NCBI GenBank assembly: GCA_937907605.1
Contig: CALCYI010000060.1
Location: 5,022 to 69,021 of the forward strand
Length of the DNA stretch: 64,000 bases
Direction of reading: 5' to 3'
Source: an uncultured Clostridia bacterium
Lineage (GTDB): Bacteria; Bacillota; Clostridia; Oscillospirales; Acutalibacteraceae
Positions 7,735 to 16,258 of this stretch are shown one piece after another (position 1 is the stretch's first letter; the number at the start of each line of letters is the position of its first letter). The position numbers and the translations under genes were made by a program. The notes under the pieces were generated by a model, which was not told the origin of the DNA, did no database searches, and saw only the letters and a program-made list of their open reading frames with translations.

Positions 7735-8147
7735 TACTTTTTCCTCGGTCTGTCGGGCTTTGCGCTTTTTGCTTCCTTAGCCTTCTGGCGAGCACGCATA
7801 CCCTTAATCTTAACCTTTTTCTTAGCGGTTGCCTTTGCCGTTCCCGAGCCGCGCTTTTTCTTTTTCTCGGCAATACGAAGCGCGTCAGCCATACGGTAAA
7901 GCACTATTACGCCGCCGATTACCTGAATAACGTCAGCGCCTGTCTTTTCGGCAATTTCGTCAGCAAACGCTCTCGGCTTGTCAGGGGCGGTGTCAAGGTG
8001 TACCCTGACCTTTATAAGCTCCCTCGTATCGAGCGCGTCGTCAATCTGAGTAATCAGATTATCGCTTATGCCCTCTTTTCCTATATGAATAATCGGCTCA
8101 AGCGGATTAGCCTTTGCGCGCCAGTAAGCGCGTTCCTTTGATGTCAT
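7734..8147 (-). CDS. yhbY: YhbY/CRM-domain RNA-binding protein
   Basis: 137 residues. Residues 1-95 form the CRM fold: LRA-type start (KERAYWRAKANPLEPI), the IGKEGISDNLITQIDDAL helix with G-K-x-G, ELIKVRV, and VQVIGGVIVLYR-like ending. The family associates with pre-50S ribosomal particles. The last 40 residues are an extra Lys/Arg/Ala-rich tail, not part of the domain and probably RNA-contacting. It overlaps rdgB by 4 bases (ATGA). Confidence 0.92.
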   Translation of the reverse strand: MTSKERAYWRAKANPLEPIIHIGKEGISDNLITQIDDALDTRELIKVRVHLDTAPDKPRAFADEIAEKTGADVIQVIGGVIVLYRMADALRIAEKKKKRGSGTAKATAKKKVKIKGMRARQKAKEAKSAKPDRPRKK

Positions 8148-8731
8148 ATAATGTTCTCCAATTCTTTTTTCAGAAGTCTTAATGCATTGCCGCGGTGGGA
8201 TATTTTGTCCTTTTCCTCGGCGGTATAACGCCCGAAGGCTCTGCCGTCGATAATGAACAGCGGGTCGTAGCCGAAGCCCTCGTTGCCGTCGCGCTCAAAA
8301 CCGATATGCCCGTGGCACTCTCCGCGAACGCTTATTTCACGTCCGTCGGGAAAAACGCAGGAGATAGCACAGACGTAATACGCCGTCCTCTTTTCCATAG
8401 GTACTCCGCTGAGCTTTTCAAGCAGGAGGTCGTTATTTGCCTCATCGTTGCCGTGTTCTCCCGAAAAACGCGCGGAATAAATACCGGGCGCGCCGTCAAG
8501 GTAATCCACGCAGAGTCCGCTGTCGTCGGCAATCGCGGGCATATTCATCTCTTTACAGGCATGATACGCCTTTTTTCTCGCGTTTTCCTCAAAGGTTTTT
8601 CCGTCCTCAACTACGTCGGTAAGCGTTTTACCAAGCATATTAGCGGTTACTACGTTAATACCGAGCGGGGCGAGAATCCTCTGCATTTCAGCAAGCTTTT
8701 TCTTGTTATTTGAAGCTAAAATATAATCCAT
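8144..8731 (-). CDS. rdgB: XTP/dITP pyrophosphatase (RdgB/HAM1)
   Basis: 195 residues. Motifs include ASNNKKKLAEM at the N-terminus (SxNxxK), the acidic DDSGLCVDYLDGAPGIYSARF stretch near 67-85, GYDPLF near 155, and SHRGNALR near 180, all diagnostic of the Ham1 family. It hydrolyses non-canonical purine triphosphates to monophosphates. It starts 2 bases after the ftsY stop. Confidence 0.96.
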   Translation of the reverse strand: MDYILASNNKKKLAEMQRILAPLGINVVTANMLGKTLTDVVEDGKTFEENARKKAYHACKEMNMPAIADDSGLCVDYLDGAPGIYSARFSGEHGNDEANNDLLLEKLSGVPMEKRTAYYVCAISCVFPDGREISVRGECHGHIGFERDGNEGFGYDPLFIIDGRAFGRYTAEEKDKISHRGNALRLLKKELENII

Positions 8732-8733
8732 AA

Positions 8734-9696
8734 TTATTCGTTATCTACGAAGCTGATAAGCTTTTCGTCGTCCTCGTGGGTGGGTTTGATGTCAAAGAGC
8801 GCGGAGGCGAAAGCGTCTGCGTCAAACGGCTGCAAATCGTCAATCTGCTCCCCTACTCCGATGAACTTAACGGGTACGTCAAGCTCGTTATTAATAGCAA
8901 GCACTACGCCGCCCCTTGCGGTACCGTCAAGCTTGGTTAAGATAATACCCGTAATGCCTGCGGCTTCCTTAAAGTCCTTCGCCTGATTTACGGCGTTCTG
9001 TCCCGTAGTTGCGTCGAGCACAAGCAGGGTTTCCCTTGAAGCGTCGGGAAGCTCGCGGTCGATAACACGGCTTATCTTATTAAGCTCGTCCATAAGGTTC
9101 TTTTTATTATGAAGTCTGCCCGCGGTGTCGATAATGATAACGTCGCTACCGCGCGCCTTGCCCGCCTGAATTGTATCGTACACTACTGCTGCGGGGTCGC
9201 TTCCCTCGGCGTGCTTAATTAGCGGTACGTTCGCTCTGTCAGCCCAGACCTGAAGCTGCTCAATTGCGGCGGCGCGGAAGGTATCCGCAGCGCCGAGAAT
9301 AACCTTACGTCCCATATTCTCAAGACGGAGCGCAAGCTTACCGATAGTAGTCGTTTTACCGACTCCGTTAACGCCGATTACGAGAATTATCGACGGCTTG
9401 GTTCTTATCTTAAGATAGGAACCGCCCCATACGATACCCGCAACGATATCCTTCATAGTGCTTCTTACCTCAGACACCTCGGTAATACGGTCGTTTTCTA
9501 TCTTCTCTTTTAAATCGCTTATAATTCTTTCCGCTGTGGGCATACCTACGTCGCCCATAATGAGCACCTCTTCAAGCTCCTCAAAAAGCTCGTCGCAGAT
9601 TTCGTCATAGGTTTCAATAACCTCGTCCATCTGTGCGGTAATGCCCTCGTCGCGGGTTTTCTTTAAGCCTTTTCTGAATTTATCAAATAATCCCAT
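8734..9696 (-). CDS. ftsY: Signal recognition particle receptor FtsY
   Basis: 320 residues, the short Gram-positive form without a long acidic N-terminal domain. It has the NG domain with P-loop GVNGVGKTTT (about 108-117), DTFRAAAIEQL, DTAGRL, and TKLDGTARGG. It pairs with Ffh for co-translational membrane targeting. It follows smc after 17 bases; rnc-smc-ftsY is a conserved order in Firmicutes. Confidence 0.97.
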   Translation of the reverse strand: MGLFDKFRKGLKKTRDEGITAQMDEVIETYDEICDELFEELEEVLIMGDVGMPTAERIISDLKEKIENDRITEVSEVRSTMKDIVAGIVWGGSYLKIRTKPSIILVIGVNGVGKTTTIGKLALRLENMGRKVILGAADTFRAAAIEQLQVWADRANVPLIKHAEGSDPAAVVYDTIQAGKARGSDVIIIDTAGRLHNKKNLMDELNKISRVIDRELPDASRETLLVLDATTGQNAVNQAKDFKEAAGITGIILTKLDGTARGGVVLAINNELDVPVKFIGVGEQIDDLQPFDADAFASALFDIKPTHEDDEKLISFVDNE

Positions 9697-9713
9697 AGCT
9701 TTTCCTCAGATAA

Positions 9714-12700
9714 TTATTCAAGTCCCATTTTTTCTGCAAGCTCGGCGCTCTGTAATTCAAGAAGCTTTGATACGCCCTTTTCCTGCATCGTTACGCCGTA
9801 GAGAACGTCAGCCTCCTCCATAGTGCCGCGCCTGTGGGTGATTGAAATGAACTGAGTTTTATCAGTCATTTTTCTCATATATTTTGCAAAGCGCTCTACG
9901 TTGACCTCGTCAAGCGCCGCCTCAACCTCGTCGTAAATACAAAACGGCGACGGGGTTACCTTAAGTACGCTGAACAGCAGAGCCATTGCGGCAAGCGACT
10001 TTTCACCGCCCGAGAAAAGATTAATATTCTGTACCGACTTTCCGGGAGGCTGAATTTTAATTTCAATCGGACATTCAAGGCAGTCCTCGGGGTTTTCAAG
10101 GATAATCTCGCCCTTACCGCCTCCGAAGAAATCGGAGAAGGATACCTTAAACTGCTCGTTAATTCTGTTGAACTGAGCCATAAACTTCTCGCTCATGGAC
10201 TCGGTAAGCTCGTTAATAATCTTAGCAAGCTCGCTTCTCGACTGTTCAATATCGTCAATCTGTTCTTTAAGAAATTCGTATCTTTCGCTTACTTCCTTGT
10301 ATTCCTCGATAGCGCCGACATTAATAGAGCCAAGCTTTTTAATCGAAGCCTTAATTTCGGAAAGCCTCGTTCTTGCGGCGTTAATATCCTCAATAACGAT
10401 TCCGAGCTCCTCAGCCTGAGACTTGGTAAGCTCATACTGTTCAAAGAGCATATCGTTAAGATTATTATACTCCCGCTCCATATTATTCCTGCGTTCCTCA
10501 AGCCTTACGAGCTCTGCGGAAAGCTTTTCACGGTCTGCGGTCTTTTCCTTTTCAGCCGCGTTCATTTCGTTCACGCTCTTTTCGAGCTGATTTCTTACGT
10601 CAATAAGCGACTGAATACTGCTGTTGCTCTCGGCTGATTGCTCCTTAAGAGCCGTTTTCTCTGCCTCGGCTGCTTCGATTGAAGCCTTAATATCCTCAAT
10701 AGTCTTTTCAATTGATTCAATCTCGTCGGTAATAGACCTTACCCTGTCGGACTGAGTTGACTGTCTGAGCTCGAGCTCCTCAATAGAGCGCTTAGCCGCC
10801 TCGGTATCCTTAGCGAGCGTTACAAGCGCAAGGTTGATTTCCTCGGACCTCGACCTTATCTGCTCCCTCATATCATTGAGCTCGTCAGCACCCTTATTAA
10901 GAGTTGAAATAGCATTTTCGCACTCGTCGATTTCGCCCTGCAGCTTCTCAGCGTCGGCAGAGGCAACCCTCTGTGCCTCGGAGAAGAGCATAATTCTTCC
11001 GTCGGCGTTCTCCTTTTCCGATAGCATTGCCTTCTTCTGAGTATCAATTAACGAAAGCTTATCGGCAATCAGTCTGTAATCGCCTTCAGCGCGGATTAAC
11101 TCCTCTTTTGCGTTTCTGAGGTCCGCGTCTGCGCCCTGTAAATCTGCGGCAGCCTTATTCGCGTCCTCAAGCGCGGTCTTATAAACCGCCTTTGCTTCCT
11201 CAGCCTTTGCTTCAAGCTTCTTTGCTTCCTCGCGCAGCTCCTCTATAAGATTTGCACGCGAGAGGATTCCTGCGCCCTTTGAGCGCGAGCCGCCCGTCAT
11301 AGAGCCGCCCGGGTTCATAACCTGACCGTCAAGGGTGACGATTTTATAGCGGTTATTATATCTCTTTGAAATACCGATAGCGCAGTCGATATCCTCTACA
11401 ATCATAACTCTGCCGAGCAGGTTTTTAACGATATCCCTGTACTCGCTTTCACATTCAACGAGGTTTGAAGCGATATCAATAAAGCCGAAATTGTCGTCTA
11501 AATCCTTTTCTTCAATAGACCTCGGCTTAATTGCTGAAATAGGAAGGAAGGTAGCGCGTCCCTGATTATTATTCTTAAGGAAGTTGATAGCGCGCTTTGC
11601 GTCGCTCTCGTTACCTACGACGATATCCTGCATTGCTCCGCCGAGGGCAACCTCAACCGCGAGCGAATACTCGTTATCAACAGAAATAAGCTGGGACAGC
11701 GTACCGTGAATACCTGAGAGCGCCTTAGCCTCGCTCTGCTTCATTACCGCCTTAACGGCGCCGGAAAAGCCCTCCATATTCTTTTCAAGGTCGGATAACA
11801 TCTGTGCCCTTGAGCGCTTTTCCTCAAGAGTTCTGAGGACTCTGTCAAGCTCGTCCTTAAGCTTTTCAGCCTTTGCAGTTTTCGTTTCGAGCTTAAGCTT
11901 ATAGCCGTCCATTGAGTTTTCATATTCGGCAATACGCTCTTTAACAAAGGTGAGGTTTTCCTCGCTCTCGGCTCTCTGTGAATCAATAGCGGCGGCTTCG
12001 ACGTCAGCCTCGCTGAGCGCGTCGTCAATTGCGCTCATTCTCGATCTGATTTCCTCTATTGAGGAAAGTGCCTGGGACACCTTAATCTTGGAGTCCGAAA
12101 GCTTAACGGTAAGCTCGGAAAGTCTTTTATTAAGCTCTAAATTCTTCTTGGTGTTCTCCTCGTCGTCGTAGCGCAGCGAATCGAGCTCGCTGAGAACGCC
12201 CTGGAGCTCGTTTTTCTTATTATTTATCAGCGCTTCGTTCTCGTCAATAAACGCCCTTTTCTCGTTAATCTGTTCGTCGATTGAAGCGCCTGCGTCGTCG
12301 CTCTGGGCAATGTCGCCCCTGAGCCTTTCAATAGTCTCGTTATGGTGCGTAATCTGAGCCCTTAATACGCTGATTTCGCTTTCCTTATGAAGCGCGGCTT
12401 CGTCAAAGCCCACCATAGTCGAGCGGAGCTCCTCAAGCCTGATATTAGACTCGGCAATATTTTCGTTAACCGAGATTATCCCGTTTTCAAGCTCCGTGAT
12501 TTCCTTTTTACAGATATCGTAGGAAACCTCGGCGGCTTCAAGCTTATGGTCCTGCTCGCGAAGCTCGCTCGTAAATTTATTTATCCTGTTAAGCCATACG
12601 CCGATTTCAAGGGTTTTGCGCTCCTCTGCAAGAGATAGGAAAATCTTAGCCTTTTCGCTCTGCTTTTTAAGCGGTCCTACGCGGTTTTCAAGCTCACCGA

Positions 12701-13283
12701 GAATGTCGAGCAGGCGGACTAAATTTTCCTGAGCCTGTTCGAGCCTTCTTTCAGCGTCGCGCCTCTTATGACGGAAGCGCGAGATACCCGCAGCCTCCTC
12801 AAAAAGCTCGCGCCTGTCCTCGTTCTTAGCGGAAATGATGGAGTCAATCTTGCCCTGACCTACCATAGAGTAACCGTCCGAGCCGAGTCCCGTATCCATA
12901 AAGAGCTCGTGTATATCCCTGCGTCTTACCTGTACTCCGTCGATTTTATACTCGCTCTCGCCAGAGCGGTAGTAACGGCGGGATACGGTAACGATATCGC
13001 CCTTGCTCTTAAGGGTATGGTCGGAGTTGTCAAGAGTAAGCACAACCTGTGCATAGCCGAGGGGCTTGCGTGCGGAGGTACCGCCGAAAATAACGTCCTC
13101 GGTCTTAGCGCCACGGAGCGACTTCATACTCGTTTCGCCGAGCACCCAGCGCACTGCGTCGGAAATATTGCTCTTACCCGAGCCGTTAGGACCTACTACG
13201 GCGGTAATACCCTTTCCGAATTTTAATTCAGTTTTATCAGGGAAGGATTTAAATCCCTGCATTTCAAGCGTACGTAATAACAT
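9714..13283 (-). CDS. smc: Chromosome partition protein SMC
   Basis: 1189 residues, full length. Walker A GPNGSGKSNI lies at 31-40, a long coiled coil flanks a hinge (Gly-rich segment around 515-660 including NPGGSMTGGS near 650), and the C-terminal head carries LFSGGEKSLAAMALLF (ABC signature) and YDEVEAALDEVN (Walker B). It is the ATPase of the SMC-ScpAB condensin that organises the chromosome. It lies 3 bases after the radical SAM gene. Confidence 0.98.
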   Translation of the reverse strand: MLLRTLEMQGFKSFPDKTELKFGKGITAVVGPNGSGKSNISDAVRWVLGETSMKSLRGAKTEDVIFGGTSARKPLGYAQVVLTLDNSDHTLKSKGDIVTVSRRYYRSGESEYKIDGVQVRRRDIHELFMDTGLGSDGYSMVGQGKIDSIISAKNEDRRELFEEAAGISRFRHKRRDAERRLEQAQENLVRLLDILGELENRVGPLKKQSEKAKIFLSLAEERKTLEIGVWLNRINKFTSELREQDHKLEAAEVSYDICKKEITELENGIISVNENIAESNIRLEELRSTMVGFDEAALHKESEISVLRAQITHHNETIERLRGDIAQSDDAGASIDEQINEKRAFIDENEALINNKKNELQGVLSELDSLRYDDEENTKKNLELNKRLSELTVKLSDSKIKVSQALSSIEEIRSRMSAIDDALSEADVEAAAIDSQRAESEENLTFVKERIAEYENSMDGYKLKLETKTAKAEKLKDELDRVLRTLEEKRSRAQMLSDLEKNMEGFSGAVKAVMKQSEAKALSGIHGTLSQLISVDNEYSLAVEVALGGAMQDIVVGNESDAKRAINFLKNNNQGRATFLPISAIKPRSIEEKDLDDNFGFIDIASNLVECESEYRDIVKNLLGRVMIVEDIDCAIGISKRYNNRYKIVTLDGQVMNPGGSMTGGSRSKGAGILSRANLIEELREEAKKLEAKAEEAKAVYKTALEDANKAAADLQGADADLRNAKEELIRAEGDYRLIADKLSLIDTQKKAMLSEKENADGRIMLFSEAQRVASADAEKLQGEIDECENAISTLNKGADELNDMREQIRSRSEEINLALVTLAKDTEAAKRSIEELELRQSTQSDRVRSITDEIESIEKTIEDIKASIEAAEAEKTALKEQSAESNSSIQSLIDVRNQLEKSVNEMNAAEKEKTADREKLSAELVRLEERRNNMEREYNNLNDMLFEQYELTKSQAEELGIVIEDINAARTRLSEIKASIKKLGSINVGAIEEYKEVSERYEFLKEQIDDIEQSRSELAKIINELTESMSEKFMAQFNRINEQFKVSFSDFFGGGKGEIILENPEDCLECPIEIKIQPPGKSVQNINLFSGGEKSLAAMALLFSVLKVTPSPFCIYDEVEAALDEVNVERFAKYMRKMTDKTQFISITHRRGTMEEADVLYGVTMQEKGVSKLLELQSAELAEKMGLE

Positions 13284-13286
13284 AAA

Positions 13287-14264
13287 TTACCTTCTCACAA
13301 TTTTAATTTCATCAACCTCAACCGAATCGCTGACGGTGAATTTTATATTATATCCCTGCTCCATTAAGAAGTAGACGTTTCTTTTCTGATTACCCTTAAG
13401 CTTTGATACGCTTCTGGGGTTTACGAATATTTCATAGCTCCCCGGCGGGTGAGCGAGCACCTTATTAAGCATAAAGCGTGACTGCACTATTTCGCCGAAG
13501 GCAGGATGAAAGGCTCCTGCGACCATATTTTTCTTTATATCCTCGCTCGAATGAAGTCCGAGCCTTATTACCTTTATTCCGGCGGACTCAAACATCGGAA
13601 GGAGCTTCGTACAAAGCTCAGCAGCGTCGTCGATCGTTTGAGGTTTATAAATCTCTTTATCGTAAAGCACCGCAAGGTATGTACCCTTAAGCACAACGGT
13701 CGGATAAATCCTTACCGTCGCGGGCTCAAGCGCGATAATCTTCTTTGCGGTTTCGATTGCCTTTTCGTCAGTATCGAGGTAAAGCCCTGTCATCATCTGA
13801 AGTCCGAGCTCAAAGCCGTACTCCTTTATCAGCCGTGAAGCCTCCTCGACCTGCTTTGCGGTATGTCCGCGGCGGTTTGCAATAAGTACCTCGTCGTCCA
13901 TACTCTGCGCGCCGAGCTCTATAGCCGTAACGCCGTATTCCTTAAGAAGCATCAGCACCACGCGATCGATAAAATCGGGACGGGTGGAAATGCGTATACC
14001 CATAACGCTTCCGTTTTTTATATACGGCTGCGCCGCTTCAAGCAGGGAGAGCATATACCCGCGTTCAATCGCGGTAAAGGAGCCTCCGAAAAAAGCGATT
14101 TCGTACTCAAAGCCTTTGTGCTTAAGCGCGGTTTCGACCGCTCTTTTCACATCTTCGGGGGTTGGCTGAGAAGCCTGTCCCGTGATCGTGTGCTGATTGC
14201 AAAACGAGCATTTCTGCGGACAGCCCGCAAAGGGAACGAAAATGCTTATATTCCCCTTTTTCAT
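13287..14264 (-). CDS. Elp3-like radical SAM protein without acetyltransferase domain
   Basis: 325 residues. The [4Fe-4S]-binding motif is C-x3-C-x2-C (C15, C19, C22), followed by FFGGSFTAIE, GIRISTRPD and ELGAQSMDDEVL, which match the Elp3/YhcC-like radical SAM subfamily. The C-terminal GNAT domain of true Elp3 is absent, so this is the shorter clostridial paralogue usually found beside rnc and smc. The substrate is unknown; nucleic-acid modification is a plausible inference. It overlaps rnc by 4 bases. Confidence 0.85.
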   Translation of the reverse strand: MKKGNISIFVPFAGCPQKCSFCNQHTITGQASQPTPEDVKRAVETALKHKGFEYEIAFFGGSFTAIERGYMLSLLEAAQPYIKNGSVMGIRISTRPDFIDRVVLMLLKEYGVTAIELGAQSMDDEVLIANRRGHTAKQVEEASRLIKEYGFELGLQMMTGLYLDTDEKAIETAKKIIALEPATVRIYPTVVLKGTYLAVLYDKEIYKPQTIDDAAELCTKLLPMFESAGIKVIRLGLHSSEDIKKNMVAGAFHPAFGEIVQSRFMLNKVLAHPPGSYEIFVNPRSVSKLKGNQKRNVYFLMEQGYNIKFTVSDSVEVDEIKIVRR

Positions 14265-14950
14265 AGCTCGATACCCATAAGCTCAAGCGCCTGCTTTGCG
14301 GCAGCCTGCTCCGCGCCCTTCTTGCTCGTGGAAACGCCCTGACCTACTACGTTTGAATTAACATAAAGATTTACGGTATAAATCTTCGCGTGGTCGGGTC
14401 CCTCCTCCTTGACGATTTTATACTGGAATACCTCGTCGGGATTCTTCTGAATAATAATCTGGAAAAGGGATTTATAGTCCTTAAACGCCTCGGAGCTTGC
14501 TTTCCTGTCTGTCTTCAGGAACGGAAGCACAAAGCGCTTAGCCTCGTCCATACCCGAGTCAAGATAAATTGAAGCGATAACAGCCTCAAAGGCGTTTTCA
14601 AGCACGCTGTCGTTGTGCATTTCGTTTGAAAGCAGCGCGCCCTTGCCCATAATCAAATACTTATCAAGCTCTATGCTCCTTGCAAATTCGGAGAGCGCCT
14701 CGGTACAGACGTACGACGAGCGGATTTTGGAGAGCTCGCCCTCGTCCATCTCGGGATACTTCGTATAGAAGTAATCAGCAGAGATTATTGAGAGAACGGC
14801 GTCGCCCAAAAACTCCATACGCTCGTTACAGGCGCGCTTTTTCCTACCTGTTTCGTTGGCATAGCTTGAATGGGTAAGCGCCTCTACTAAAAGCGATTTG
14901 TCGTTATAGGTGTATTTAATTTTTTCTTCAAATTCTCTTAAATCAGCCAT
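14261..14950 (-). CDS. rnc: Ribonuclease III
   Basis: 229 residues. The signature ERMEFLGDAVLSII is at about 43-56, and the second catalytic cluster ENAFEAVIASIYLDSG is near 115-130. The double-stranded RNA binding domain covers about 155-226, ending in GVSTSKKGAEQAAAKQAL. It cleaves double-stranded rRNA precursors and scRNA. Gap to trmFO is 14 bases. Confidence 0.97.
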   Translation of the reverse strand: MADLREFEEKIKYTYNDKSLLVEALTHSSYANETGRKKRACNERMEFLGDAVLSIISADYFYTKYPEMDEGELSKIRSSYVCTEALSEFARSIELDKYLIMGKGALLSNEMHNDSVLENAFEAVIASIYLDSGMDEAKRFVLPFLKTDRKASSEAFKDYKSLFQIIIQKNPDEVFQYKIVKEEGPDHAKIYTVNLYVNSNVVGQGVSTSKKGAEQAAAKQALELMGIEL

Positions 14951-14964
14951 AGTTCAGTAAGCAG

Positions 14965-16257
14965 TTAGCAGTTGGTGGTTAGATTTTTAAGGGCACGGTC
15001 TGAGAGGGCGGCATAGCGCTCCTTTTTGTCCCTTATCTTCGGTTCAATCGGCGGTAAAATGCCGAAATTCGCACCCATCGGCTGAAAGTTCTCAACCGTT
15101 TCGTCGCTTATATACGCGGTTAAGGCACCTATCATAGTTAATTCACTCAGGATAAGCGGCTCTCTGTGCTGAGAATACCTTACCGCGTTTATGCCCGCCA
15201 TAATTCCCGAAGCCGCGGATTCCATATATCCCTCAACGCCCGTTATCTGACCTGCGAAAAAGATATTCGGATTACTTCTAAGGCTGTAATCGGGGTTAAG
15301 CAGCTTAGGTGAATTAATAAATGAATTTCTATGCATAACGCCGTAGCGAACGAACTCCGCGTTTTCAAGCCCCGGTATCATAGAGAACACTCTTTTCTGT
15401 TCGCCGAATTTCAGATTAGTCTGGAAGCCGACAAGATTGAACATAGTTCCCTTTTCATTCTCGCGCCTGAGCTGAACGCACGCCCACGGTCTGTGACCTG
15501 TTTTAGGGTCTGTTAGTCCTACGGGCTTCATCGGTCCGAAGCGGGGCGCGTCAAGCCCTCTTTTTGCGAGCTTTTCGATAGGCATACAGCCCTCGTACAC
15601 GTCAAAGTCGTGCACCACGGCGCCCTCTGCGTTAATCAGCTCGTCAATAAAAGCCTCATACTCAGCCTTATTAAACGGACAGTTTATATAATCGTCCTCG
15701 CCGCCTCTGTCATATCTTGAAGCGGTAAAAACCTTTTCAAAGTCAATGCTGTCGGCGGTCACTATCGGCGCTGCAGCGTCATAAAACGAAAGGTAATCCT
15801 TTGAACAAAGGCGTTTAATCTCCTCACTCAGAGCTCCGTCCGTTAGAGGTCCCGTAGCGATAACAAGCACCTCGCCGTCATTCACTTCGATTTTATCGTA
15901 AACACGGTGCTCAACCGTGATGTTCGGGTGCGACGTGATTTTTTCGGTAATAGTTTTCGAGAAAACGTCCCTGTCAACCGCGAGCGCACCGCCCGCGGGA
16001 ACTGCGCACGCCCTTGCGATAGGTACTGTGAGCGAGCCGAGACGCGCCATTTCCTCCTTAAGAAGTCCCGCCGCGCTCTCAAGCCTTGAGGCTTTCAGCG
16101 AGTTGGAGCATACGAGCTCCGCAAAGCCCTCGCTCTTATGCGCGGCGCTGAATCTGACGGGCTTCATTTCAAAAAGCGTTACCTTATTGCCCGCTTCGGC
16201 AATCTGCCATGCAGCTTCAACGCCTGCAAGCCCCGCTCCGATAACTTTAAATTTCAT
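14965..16257 (-). CDS. trmFO: Methylenetetrahydrofolate-tRNA-(uracil-5-)-methyltransferase
   Basis: 430 residues. The N-terminal FAD-binding Rossmann motif is GAGLAGVEAAWQIA (7-20), then LVCSNSLKA near 49, RDVFS, and near the C-terminus FFAGQITGVEGYMESAASG. It uses folate and FAD to make ribothymidine-54 in tRNA, the Gram-positive replacement for TrmA. It starts 1 base after topA, and the topA-trmFO order is conserved in Firmicutes. Confidence 0.97.
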   Translation of the reverse strand: MKFKVIGAGLAGVEAAWQIAEAGNKVTLFEMKPVRFSAAHKSEGFAELVCSNSLKASRLESAAGLLKEEMARLGSLTVPIARACAVPAGGALAVDRDVFSKTITEKITSHPNITVEHRVYDKIEVNDGEVLVIATGPLTDGALSEEIKRLCSKDYLSFYDAAAPIVTADSIDFEKVFTASRYDRGGEDDYINCPFNKAEYEAFIDELINAEGAVVHDFDVYEGCMPIEKLAKRGLDAPRFGPMKPVGLTDPKTGHRPWACVQLRRENEKGTMFNLVGFQTNLKFGEQKRVFSMIPGLENAEFVRYGVMHRNSFINSPKLLNPDYSLRSNPNIFFAGQITGVEGYMESAASGIMAGINAVRYSQHREPLILSELTMIGALTAYISDETVENFQPMGANFGILPPIEPKIRDKKERYAALSDRALKNLTTNC

Positions 16258-16258
16258 A

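Noticed and set aside
12768..13226. Rightward open frame opposite smc
   Set aside because: It is antisense to a conserved Walker A region of SMC and has no plausible ribosome site.
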